Origin: Armatimonadota bacterium
Lineage (GTDB): Bacteria; Sysuimicrobiota; Sysuimicrobiia; Sysuimicrobiales; Humicultoraceae
NCBI GenBank assembly: GCA_031081715.1
Contig: JAVHMA010000026.1
Location: 21,124-53,882 of the forward strand
Direction of reading: 5' to 3'
DNA: 32,759 nt
Shown: in pieces, positions 26,493 to 32,759 of the stretch
How the letters are laid out: the number at the start of each line of letters is the position of its first letter
How positions within the stretch are numbered: position 1 is the stretch's first letter
The notes under the pieces: model-generated
What the model was told of the DNA's origin: nothing
What the model saw: only the letters and a program-made list of their open reading frames with translations
Databases searched by the model: none
Position numbers and translations under genes: made by a program

Positions 26493-27260
26493 CTACCCGT
26501 GCGCGTGCGGGGGACCCACGCGGACGCCGGCCGCCTCGAGCGCGGCCCGGGCCGCGGCGGCCAGGCGGGCCGCGCCGGGCGTATCGCTGTGGATGCACAG
26601 CGTCCGGGGCCGCACGGTGATGGTGACGCCGTCGGCGGTCGTCACGGTGCCGAGCCTCACCGCCTCCACCGCGCGCGCGGCGGCCGCGGCCGGGTCGGTG
26701 ATCAGCGCGCCCGCCTCGGCCCGCGAGACCAGCGTACCGTCCCGCCGGTAGGCGCGGTCGAGAAACGCCTCGCACGCCACCGGCACGCCGCGCGCGGCGG
26801 CCGCGGCGGCCATGGCCGAACCGCGCGGCGCGTACAGCGCAACACCGCCGAACGCTGCCACCGCCTCGGCGATCGCGCCGGCCAGCGCGTTGTCGGCGAC
26901 CGCCAGGTTGTAGAGCGCGCCGTGCGGCTTGACGTGCCGCAGCGGCACGCCCTCGGCGGACGCGAGCGCCGCCACCGCGCCGATCTGGTAGACGAGCATC
27001 GCCGCCAGGTCCGCCGGTGCGATCTGCATCGGCCGCCGGCCGAACCCCTGGAGGTCCGGGAATCCCGGGTGCGCGCCCACGGCGACGCCCGCCGCCGCGG
27101 CCGCGCGCACGGTGCGGCGGATGGTCGGCGGGTCGCCGCCGTGGAAGCCGCAAGCGACGTTGATCGACGAGACGACCCGCAGCAGCGCGGCGTCGTCGCC
27201 GATCTCATAGGCGCCGAAGCCCTCGCCGCCGTCGGCGTTCAGGTCGATCCACGCGGTCAT
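26493..27260 (-). CDS. pxpA: 5-oxoprolinase subunit A (LamB/YcsF family)
   Basis: This protein of 255 residues is the LamB/YcsF component of ATP-dependent 5-oxoprolinase, which opens pyroglutamate to glutamate together with PxpB and PxpC. The family motifs are clear: IDLNADGGEGFGAYEIGDDAAL, INVACGFHGGDPPTIRRTV, GAHPGFPDLQGFGRR, RHVKPHGALYN and CIHSDTPGA near the end. The ATG overlaps the stop of the alpha/beta hydrolase gene (ATGA). No pxpB or pxpC is nearby, so the partners must be elsewhere or the role has shifted. Confidence 0.93.
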   Translation of the reverse strand: MTAWIDLNADGGEGFGAYEIGDDAALLRVVSSINVACGFHGGDPPTIRRTVRAAAAAGVAVGAHPGFPDLQGFGRRPMQIAPADLAAMLVYQIGAVAALASAEGVPLRHVKPHGALYNLAVADNALAGAIAEAVAAFGGVALYAPRGSAMAAAAAARGVPVACEAFLDRAYRRDGTLVSRAEAGALITDPAAAAARAVEAVRLGTVTTADGVTITVRPRTLCIHSDTPGAARLAAAARAALEAAGVRVGPPHAHG

Positions 27261-27979
27261 GCCTCCGCCTCCTCGACGCCGGGCGCGACGAGACGCGCGA
27301 GCCACACGCGGATCGCCGCCGTGGTCTCGCGCGGCCGCTCCAGCATCACCATGTGCCCGGCGCCCTCGATCACGACGAGCTCGGCGGCCGGCAGCGCGTC
27401 CGAGAGCGCCCGTGCGCGCTCTACCGGGACCAGCCGGTCCGCGGCGCCGACGATGACCAGGGCCGGCGCGCACACGCGGCCCAGCTCCTCGCGCACGTCG
27501 AAGGCGTCGGCCGCCCGCAGGTCGGCGAGCAGGACCTCGCGGGGTGTCGCCCGCAGCAGGGCCAGCGACTTCTCGCGCAGCCGCACATCCGCCGAAGGGC
27601 CGAACCAGCACGCGCCAAACGCCTCCACCGCCTCCGGGTCCCCCCGCGCGATGCCGTCGAGCCACGCCGGGGTGACGCGCATCTTGCCGCTCGCGCCGAG
27701 GACGATCAGCCCGCGCACCTCCTCGGGGAACCGCAGCGCCCACCGCAGGGCGATCGCACCGCCCAGCGAGTGCCCGGCCACGACGCGCGCGGCAGGCGGC
27801 AGGGCCGCGCGAAGGGCGTCGAGGTAGCCGTCGACGCCCTCGGGAGCGCCGCCGGCGCGGCCGGGAAGCTCCGGGGCCCGGGCGCGCGGGAACGCGAGGA
27901 GCTGCGGCTGCCAGACCAGGGGGGTGCCGCCGGCCCCGTGCAGGAACACCAGACCCTCGCCGTCGGCGAGATGGAACAC
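27257..27979 (-). CDS. Alpha/beta-fold hydrolase
   Basis: This protein of 240 residues has a complete catalytic triad. The nucleophile Ser lies in GHSLGG (about residue 70), the acid Asp in GAADRLVP (about 180) and the base His in GAGHMVML (about 208). The oxyanion region FLHGAGG is at the N-terminus. The fold matches esterase/lipase or C-C hydrolase relatives such as the MhpC group; the substrate cannot be told. The GTG start has no strong ribosome site, but it is 14 bp after the metallohydrolase stop. It overlaps pxpA by ATGA. Confidence 0.9.
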   Translation of the reverse strand: MFHLADGEGLVFLHGAGGTPLVWQPQLLAFPRARAPELPGRAGGAPEGVDGYLDALRAALPPAARVVAGHSLGGAIALRWALRFPEEVRGLIVLGASGKMRVTPAWLDGIARGDPEAVEAFGACWFGPSADVRLREKSLALLRATPREVLLADLRAADAFDVREELGRVCAPALVIVGAADRLVPVERARALSDALPAAELVVIEGAGHMVMLERPRETTAAIRVWLARLVAPGVEEAEA

Positions 27980-27993
27980 GGCGCGGCCGGGGC

Positions 27994-28638
27994 CTATCCG
28001 GCCGCCGGCGCCAGGCCGGCCAGAAACGGGTTCGTGCGGCGCTCGCGGCCGACCGTGGTCGCCGGCCCGTGGCCGTTGTAGAGCACCGTCTCGTCAGGCA
28101 GCGGCAGGATGTGCATCGCGATCGACCGGAGCAGCGCGTCCAGGTCGCCACCGGGCAGGTCGGTCCGACCGATGCTGCCCTGGAACACGACGTCGCCGAC
28201 GAAGGCGACCCCCTCGCCGATCAGGCAGATGTGGCCCGGGCTGTGGCCCGGCGTGTGCACCACCGCGAAACGCAGGCCGCCGACCGTCAGCACGTCGCCC
28301 GCGCGCAGCAGGCGGTCGGGCGGCGGGGGCGGCGGGATCGCGATCCCGAAGAGCAGCATCGCCCGCTCCGCCGCCACCTCCAGGGCCGGCCGCTCGTGCT
28401 CGCCGGCGAGGAACGGCGCGCCGGTGGCGCCGACCAGGTCGCGGACCGCGCCGACGTGGTCGAAGTGCGCGTGCGTGGCCACGATCGCCACGGGGCGCAG
28501 GTGCCGGCGCTCGAGCGCGGCCAGGACTCGCGGGGCATCGCCGCCCGGGTCGATCACCGCGGCTTCGCCCGTACCGTCGTCGCCGACGATGAAGCCGTTG
28601 GTGCCGACCGGGCCTAGCTGGAGGGTCTCGACGATCAT
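27994..28638 (-). CDS. Metallo-beta-lactamase-fold hydrolase, glyoxalase II-like
   Basis: This cytosolic enzyme of 214 residues has THAHFDH at 55-61 (His56, His58, Asp60, His61) and a third metal His in HTPGHSPGH. A bridging Asp lies in GDVVFQGSIGRTDLPGGD and a last His in YNGHGPATT. The layout is that of the small bacterial glyoxalase II-like group (YcbL), which hydrolyses thioesters such as S-lactoylglutathione or related substrates; the real substrate is unproven. It lies 12 bp after the small unknown gene and 14 bp before the hydrolase, within one minus-strand operon ending at pxpA. Confidence 0.92.
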   Translation of the reverse strand: MIVETLQLGPVGTNGFIVGDDGTGEAAVIDPGGDAPRVLAALERRHLRPVAIVATHAHFDHVGAVRDLVGATGAPFLAGEHERPALEVAAERAMLLFGIAIPPPPPPDRLLRAGDVLTVGGLRFAVVHTPGHSPGHICLIGEGVAFVGDVVFQGSIGRTDLPGGDLDALLRSIAMHILPLPDETVLYNGHGPATTVGRERRTNPFLAGLAPAAG

Positions 28639-28650
28639 CGCGGGAATAGA

Positions 28651-28917
28651 TCAGCGCGCAGGACGGGGGAAGACGCGCAGGTAGCGGTGCGCGGCCTCCA
28701 TCCGTGCGGGCAGGCGGTCCTCCCAGCCCGGCCCGGCGATGTCGGGCTCGGGCATGAAGAGCACGGCGCGTGCGCCCTGAAGGACGAGACCGTAGGAGAC
28801 ACCGGGCAGCGGCGCCTCCCGCCAGTGCACCGACGGTCGGTCGACGGTGAGCGCGGGATCGACGGCGCGGGCGGCGTCCGCCAGGCGCCGGTAGGCCTCG
28901 GCCGCGGAGAGCGTCAT
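28651..28917 (-). CDS. Small hypothetical protein, 88 aa
   Basis: This protein of 88 residues is helical at the N-terminus (AAEAYRRLADAARAVD). A short strand-rich centre follows (SVHWREAPLPGVSYGLVLQGARAVLFMPE), then an Arg-rich helical end. It has no signal or membrane span. No family was recognised. It is the first gene of the minus-strand operon. A TACAAT box ends only about 10 bp before the ATG, so the mRNA is probably leaderless or nearly so. Confidence 0.65.
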   Translation of the reverse strand: MTLSAAEAYRRLADAARAVDPALTVDRPSVHWREAPLPGVSYGLVLQGARAVLFMPEPDIAGPGWEDRLPARMEAAHRYLRVFPRPAR

Positions 28918-28926
28918 CGGTTACGT

Positions 28927-28932
28927 ATTGTA
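28927..28932 (-). promoter_or_regulatory. -10 box (TACAAT) of a divergent promoter region
   Basis: TACAAT on the minus strand puts the start near 28920, about three bases before the ATG at 28917. The complementary plus strand reads TATTGT at almost the same place and could serve the divergent thioredoxin gene at 28952. A direct repeat CGTATTG (twice, 3 bp apart, at about 28924-28940) covers the site and might bind a regulator. Confidence 0.45.
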
Positions 28933-28951
28933 CCGTATTGAGAAGTGAGAG

Positions 28952-29512
28952 ATGAACTGGAGCGAGACGTGGACGCAGGCGCTGCCCTACGGGGAGTTCC
29001 TGGCCCGGCACGGCGAGCCGCGGCATCAGGAGCGGTGGCAACGCATCTATGACCAGGTCGCCCTCACCGACGCCCAGCGCGGCTTGCTCGCGAGCTTCAC
29101 CCGCCGCATGCACCTGCTCTGCGTCGCCGGCGCCTGGTGCGGTGACTGCGTGCTCCAGGGTCCGGTGCTGCAGCATCTGGCCGAAGCATCGCCGGCCGTG
29201 GCGCTGCGCTTCGTGGACCGCGACGCGCATGCCGCGGTGCAGGACGCGCTGATGCTCAACGCGGGCCGGCGCGTCCCCGTGGTCGTGTTCCTCAGCGAGG
29301 ACTTCCAGGAGTGCGGGCGCTACGGCGACCGGACGATCTCCATGTACCGGCGGATGGCGCAGGAACGGCTCGGGGCGGCCTGCACGACCGGCATCGTGCC
29401 GCCCGCCGACGGCTACGTCGCCGCGGTGACCGACGACTGGGTGACCGAGGTCGAGCGCGTGCAGTTGATGCTGCGGCTCTCGCCGCGGCTCCGGGCCCTC
29501 CACGGCGACTGA
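28952..29512 (+). CDS. Thioredoxin-fold protein with a CGDC active site
   Basis: This cytosolic protein of 186 residues has WCGDC at 62-66 (Cys63 and Cys66) after a strand MHLLCVAGAWCGDC. The cis-Pro region VPVVVFLSEDF follows. It resembles the thioredoxin-family group with an N-terminal helical extension (Thioredoxin_9 type). It could reduce disulfides or act as a thiol sensor; the client is unknown. ATG with GAAGTGAGAG upstream. It is divergent from the 88-residue gene, and the peptidoglycan-binding gene follows directly. Confidence 0.88.
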   Translation: MNWSETWTQALPYGEFLARHGEPRHQERWQRIYDQVALTDAQRGLLASFTRRMHLLCVAGAWCGDCVLQGPVLQHLAEASPAVALRFVDRDAHAAVQDALMLNAGRRVPVVVFLSEDFQECGRYGDRTISMYRRMAQERLGAACTTGIVPPADGYVAAVTDDWVTEVERVQLMLRLSPRLRALHGD

Positions 29513-29585
29513 CGCGCGCCGCCGGGCCCCGACCGCGCGCCTGCTGGACAGCGCCGGCGCCGGCCCCGGTGACCGCGGGCCGGTC

Positions 29586-30446
29586 GTGCTGGCCCTGCAG
29601 CGCGCGCTGCGGCGGCTCGGATACTACGGGGCCCGGTTCGCGCTCGACGGGGACTACGGTCCGAACACGCTGGGCGCGGTGCTGGCGTGCAAGTACGACC
29701 TGATCGCGGTGCACGGTTTCGGCCGCCGCGACCTAGGGTACGCCCCGGTCGCCGGCGAGGGGCCCAGCCTGCGCGCGAGCGGTCGCATCACCCGAACCTT
29801 CGCCCGTGGTCTAGCAGCGCTGCTCGCGGGTGAGCGACTGGGCGGGCAGGACCCCTGGCTCGTGCCCGCGCGGGCGCAGGTCGCCGACGCCGACCTCGAC
29901 GTGCGCGCGTTCCTTGCCCGCGAGGCCGCCCGCGCGCCGTTTCCCGCTCCGCTCCTGTGGGAGGTGCTGGCGGTCGAGAGCGGCGCGAACCACTTCGACG
30001 CGCTGGGGTACGTGAAGTACGGGGTGGACTGGCGCGGAGCGAGCTACTCGCAAACCGTGACCTTCACGCCCGCGGCCTCCAGCGAACCGTGGGTGCGCTC
30101 GCGCGGCTGGGGGCTCGCGCAGTACACGCCCGCCAACGAGCCGGCGCTCCCGCGGCCCATGCCGGCCTACATCACGTCGGTGGCCGCCAACGTTCGCACC
30201 GCGATCGCCCTCTTCCGCCACAAGTTCCAGGCGTTCTCCCGGCGCCACCCCTGCTCGTACCCGTCGCGCGAGGCGCCGGCCTACGACTGCCGGGCCTGTC
30301 TGCGCGGCAGGCACTTCGACCCCGTCACCTACAGCGAGGCGACCCAGGAGCCGTGCTCGTGGCTGCGCGCGGTCTGGGCGTACAACGGGCTGAGCCCCGC
30401 CGGCCGGAGGTACATGGAGCGTGTCGCGCGCAACGTCATGGCCTGA
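29586..30446 (+). CDS. Peptidoglycan-binding and lytic transglycosylase-like protein, start uncertain
   Basis: From the GTG at 29586 this is a 286-residue protein. The reading frame, however, shows a peptidoglycan-binding domain (LLDSAGAGPGDRGPVVLALQRALRRLGYYG) beginning upstream, near 29541. No ATG, GTG or TTG occurs between the in-frame stop at 29466 and 29586, so a CTG at 29541 or 29544 may be the real start, or the 5' end was lost. The C-terminal part is lysozyme-like: VLAVESGANHFDALG, then RSRGWGLAQYTP, with the first Glu as the likely acid. Four Cys (HPCSYPS, YDCRACLRG, QEPCSW) may form disulfides. No signal peptide is visible. It may act on cell-wall glycan; activity is inferred. Confidence 0.75.
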   Translation: MLALQRALRRLGYYGARFALDGDYGPNTLGAVLACKYDLIAVHGFGRRDLGYAPVAGEGPSLRASGRITRTFARGLAALLAGERLGGQDPWLVPARAQVADADLDVRAFLAREAARAPFPAPLLWEVLAVESGANHFDALGYVKYGVDWRGASYSQTVTFTPAASSEPWVRSRGWGLAQYTPANEPALPRPMPAYITSVAANVRTAIALFRHKFQAFSRRHPCSYPSREAPAYDCRACLRGRHFDPVTYSEATQEPCSWLRAVWAYNGLSPAGRRYMERVARNVMA

Positions 30447-31326
30447 GGACCTGCCGGTGGGGGTCTGCGCGTGGATCTACGGCGACGCGCCGCTGGACGA
30501 CACGCTGCGCCGCATCGCGGCCGCGGGCTACCGGGCGGTCGAGCTACCTGGCGAACCGGACCGCTGGCCGGCCGCGGACGTGCGCCGATGGCTGGCGGCC
30601 GCGGGCCTCAGGCCGGTGGCGCTGACCGCGTCGTGCATGTACCCGCAGACGCCGCGCGACCTGGCCAACCCCGACCCTGACGTGCGCCGGCTGGCGGTGG
30701 GCTACCTCCGCGACTGCCTGCGGTTCGCGGCCGAGGTCGGCGTGCCGCTCGTGCAGATGCTCCCCTCCGGCGAGACCCGGCTGGCGCCCGCGGCCGCGCG
30801 CGACGACGAGTGGCGCTGGTCCGTCGACGGGATGCGCGAGGCGGCCTCCGACGCGCAGCGCCTGGGCGTGCGCATCGCCGTCGAGCCGCTCAACCGGTAC
30901 GAGGCGTACCTGGTCACCACGGTGGCCGACGCCCTGGCCTACCTTGCCGACGTCGGCTCGCCCTGGGTCGGGATGACGGTGGACGCATTCCACGCGAATA
31001 TCGAGGAGCCCGACGTCGCCGGCGCGATCCGCCGCGCCGGCGCGGCGCTGTGGCACCTGCACCTGGCCGACACAAACCGACAGGCGCTGGGCCGCGGGCA
31101 CCTGGATCTCGACGCGGTCGCCTCCGCGGTGCGCGCCGTCGGCTATCGCGGGGCCGCGGTGCTCGAGGTCACGCCGCCGGGGCCCGACCCGTTCCGGTCG
31201 ATCAAGGACGCCGGCTCGGCCGCGGTGCTGGACGCCTACCTGGTCGAGTCGCTGGCGCGGCTGCGCAGGACCGGCGGCCGCCTTCGCGGAAGCGGCAGCC
31301 GGAGCCGAACGACGCGCTCGAGGTGA
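30421..31326 (+). CDS. Sugar phosphate isomerase/epimerase-type TIM barrel
   Basis: This protein of 301 residues belongs to the xylose isomerase-like AP endonuclease 2 fold, close to D-tagatose 3-epimerase and inosose dehydratase relatives. Likely metal ligands are Glu155 (VEPLNRYE), Asp188 (VDAFHANIEEPD), His214 (WHLHLADTNR) and Glu249 (VLEVTPPG). The substrate is a ketose or cyclitol, unproven. The GTG at 30421 overlaps the previous gene by 26 bp; the GTG at 30457, with GAGG eight bases upstream, is a good alternative and would start the barrel at GVCAWIYG. The last 25 residues are Arg/Ser-rich and probably disordered. Confidence 0.9.
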   Translation: MSRATSWPEDLPVGVCAWIYGDAPLDDTLRRIAAAGYRAVELPGEPDRWPAADVRRWLAAAGLRPVALTASCMYPQTPRDLANPDPDVRRLAVGYLRDCLRFAAEVGVPLVQMLPSGETRLAPAAARDDEWRWSVDGMREAASDAQRLGVRIAVEPLNRYEAYLVTTVADALAYLADVGSPWVGMTVDAFHANIEEPDVAGAIRRAGAALWHLHLADTNRQALGRGHLDLDAVASAVRAVGYRGAAVLEVTPPGPDPFRSIKDAGSAAVLDAYLVESLARLRRTGGRLRGSGSRSRTTRSR

Positions 31327-31330
31327 ACGC

Positions 31331-31501
31331 ATGCGCACCTGGCTTGCGGGGTCGCTGGTCCTGATCGTCACCGTCGCGCTCGCCCCGGCCGCCGGCGCGC
31401 CGCCGCCGATCGGCGAGTGCCGACCGCTGGGCACCGGGGAACGGCCCAGCCAGACGGCCGACGACATCGTCCACTGTGTCGTGACGTACTGGCTGACCTG
31501 A
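31331..31501 (+). CDS. Tiny exported protein of unknown function, 56 aa
   Basis: The ATG at 31331 has GAGGTGAA six bases upstream and encodes 56 residues. The first about 23 are a signal peptide (MRTWLAGSLVLIVTVALAPA...AGA). A mature part of about 33 residues follows, with two Cys (GECRP and HCVVTYW) that could form a disulfide. No family is recognisable. It starts 4 bp after the epimerase stop, so co-translation is likely. Confidence 0.6.
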   Translation: MRTWLAGSLVLIVTVALAPAAGAPPPIGECRPLGTGERPSQTADDIVHCVVTYWLT

Positions 31502-31570
31502 GCGGCTGGCAGGGCAGGAACGCGCCGGACCAGCAGGAATCAACCCGCAGTCCGGCTGGAGGTGAGTGGC

Positions 31571-32005
31571 GTGCCGTTGTGGCGCTCGAAGTCCGGCAAG
31601 GTCGACCTGCTCCGCAGGGTCCCACTGTTCGACGGGCTCTCGCAGCGGCAACTCGAGCAGATCGCCGGACTGGCCGACGAAATCGAGGTGGCCGCGGGCC
31701 GGCGCCTGGCGGTGGCGGGCGAGACTGGGCACGAGCTGTTCATCATCGTGGACGGCCAGGCGCAGGTGCGTCTCCGCAACGGCCGCGCGACGCGGCTGGG
31801 ACCGGGCGAGTTTTTCGGTGAGATGAGCCTGATAGACGGCGGGCCCCGCTCCGCGACCGTGGAAGCCCGCACGCCGATGCGGCTGCTCGTCGTGGGGCAC
31901 CGGGAGTTCTGGTCGCTGCTGGCCGCGGCGCCGCAGCTCGGTGGCAAGATCATGCGCACCCTCTCCCGGCGTCTGCGGGAGGCCGAGGGCGCACCGACCG
32001 CCTAA
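31571..32005 (+). CDS. Stand-alone cyclic nucleotide-binding domain protein
   Basis: This protein of 144 residues is one CNB (Crp-type) domain without any helix-turn-helix. The beta-roll ends with the phosphate-binding cassette PGEFFGEMSLIDGGPRSATV (Glu84, Arg93), whose conserved Glu and Arg bind cAMP or cGMP in relatives. The C-terminus is a short helix with no DNA-binding domain, so it may act by protein-protein contacts. The GTG at 31571 is preferred over the one at 31562 because GGAGGTGA ends five bases before it. Confidence 0.88.
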   Translation: MPLWRSKSGKVDLLRRVPLFDGLSQRQLEQIAGLADEIEVAAGRRLAVAGETGHELFIIVDGQAQVRLRNGRATRLGPGEFFGEMSLIDGGPRSATVEARTPMRLLVVGHREFWSLLAAAPQLGGKIMRTLSRRLREAEGAPTA

Positions 32006-32013
32006 CCGCGCAC

Positions 32014-32759
32014 ATGCGCATCTATCTCTCGGTGGACATGGAAGGCATCACCGGCGTCGCGGCGGGCAAGCACGTGCAGAGCACCGAGAAGGACTACGAG
32101 CGGTTCCGCCGCCTGATGACCCGGGACACCAACGCCGCCATCGAAGGCGCGCTCGCCGGGGGCGCCGCCGAGGTGGTCGTCAGCGACGGCCACGGGCCCA
32201 TGACCAACGTGCTCATCGAGGAGCTCCATCCGGCCGCGCGGCTGATGAGCGGCAGCAACAAGCTGCTCGGTCAAATGGAGGGCATCGACGGCGGCTTCGA
32301 CGCCGCCTTCTTCGTCGGCTACCACCAGCGCGAGGGCGGGGGCGATGGCATCCTGAACCACACGTTCATCGGCCGCATCGTCTACGAGGTGCGGGTGAAC
32401 GGCGAGCCCGCCGACGAGACCGTGGTCAACGCGGGCCTGGCGGGCGCGTTCGGCGTGCCGGTGGCGCTGGTCACCGGCGACAGCGCGGTCTGCGCGGACG
32501 CCGAGCGCCGTCTGCCGGGCGTGCTGACCGCGCCGGTGAAGGACGCGATCGACCGCTTCGTGGGTCTCAGCCTGAGCCCCGAGCGCGCGCACGCGCTCAT
32601 CCGCGACCGCGCCGCGCAGGCGGTGCGGGCGGTGGCCGCGGGCACGATCGCGCCCTACCGACCGGCGCTGCCCGTGACGATCGAGGTGGACTTCAAGCGC
32701 ACCGCGCCCGCGCGCATGGCGACGCTATTCCCCGGAGTCGAGCGCCGCGGACCGCGGAC
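32014..32759 (+). CDS. D-aminopeptidase, DppA/M55 family, 3' end missing
   Basis: 248 residues are visible before the window ends. This zinc peptidase family releases D-amino acids from D-Ala-containing peptides, for example recycled cell-wall peptides. The ligands lie at the family positions: Asp8 and Glu10 (SVDMEG), His60 (SDGHGPM) and His104 (GYHQREG). A further Glu in ADETVVNAGLAG (residue 135) is equivalent to the last ligand region. The ATG is 8 bp after the CNB gene. The C-terminal domain is incomplete. Proximity to the lytic transglycosylase-like gene fits cell-wall turnover, by inference. Confidence 0.92.
   Translation, partial: MRIYLSVDMEGITGVAAGKHVQSTEKDYERFRRLMTRDTNAAIEGALAGGAAEVVVSDGHGPMTNVLIEELHPAARLMSGSNKLLGQMEGIDGGFDAAFFVGYHQREGGGDGILNHTFIGRIVYEVRVNGEPADETVVNAGLAGAFGVPVALVTGDSAVCADAERRLPGVLTAPVKDAIDRFVGLSLSPERAHALIRDRAAQAVRAVAAGTIAPYRPALPVTIEVDFKRTAPARMATLFPGVERRGPR

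Overview
The window is about 32.8 kb of very GC-rich bacterial chromosome with tightly packed genes, many GTG starts and frequent ATGA or GTGA stop/start overlaps. The run mfd - PpiC foldase - mazG - S4 protein (rqcP-like) - eno - ftsB/divIC - S1 protein follows the Bacillus mfd...yabN-yabO...divIC-yabR order. This suggests a Terrabacteria lineage related to Bacillota. An uncultured high-GC group such as Sysuimicrobiota/CSP1-3 is possible, but that is a low-confidence guess. Sco, cupredoxins, CopC/CopD and a cytochrome c domain point to an aerobic or microaerobic, copper-using organism.

Region 1 (1-11.2 kb) is a copper and electron-transfer island. A minus-strand pair (cupredoxin, then a metallophosphoesterase that runs off the window) diverges from a plus-strand set: a MarR-type regulator with a Cys/His-rich tail, a cupredoxin/beta-propeller fusion, a plastocyanin-like protein and Sco. 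A palindrome sits just before the MarR start. Converging on it is a seven-gene minus-strand operon: His-containing membrane protein, secreted protein, two CopC, a CopD-cytochrome c fusion, a TolB-like propeller and a 58-residue membrane protein. Between the two convergent units lies a c-di-GMP-I (GEMM) riboswitch on the minus strand. It has a candidate promoter of its own, an intrinsic terminator and an alternative antiterminator stem, but no convincing gene downstream. This is the most unusual item in the window. A YibE/F-like membrane protein and an MmpS-like lipoprotein follow.

Region 2 (11.6-14.9 kb) holds an NH3-dependent NAD synthetase, an MFS transporter and a decayed AbiE toxin-antitoxin locus. 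The AbiEii-type toxin is broken by several frameshifts and a deletion. The AbiEi-type antitoxin is intact, and the AT-rich promoter with a 36-bp inverted repeat is still recognisable.

Region 3 (15-22.5 kb) is the housekeeping cluster for transcription-repair coupling, protein folding, nucleotide clean-up, ribosome rescue, glycolysis and cell division. It ends with an S1 protein behind a consensus promoter.

Region 4 (22.5-28.9 kb, minus strand) carries a heterodimeric ABC exporter with one degenerate ATP site plus a small coiled-coil protein. Next come PxpA (5-oxoprolinase subunit), an alpha/beta hydrolase, a glyoxalase II-like metallohydrolase and a small unknown protein.

Region 5 (28.9-32.8 kb, plus strand) carries a thioredoxin-fold protein, a peptidoglycan-binding/lytic transglycosylase-like protein with no normal start codon, a TIM-barrel epimerase/isomerase, a tiny secreted protein, a stand-alone cyclic-nucleotide-binding domain protein and the beginning of a DppA-type D-aminopeptidase. 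I found no tRNA, rRNA, CRISPR array or insertion sequence.
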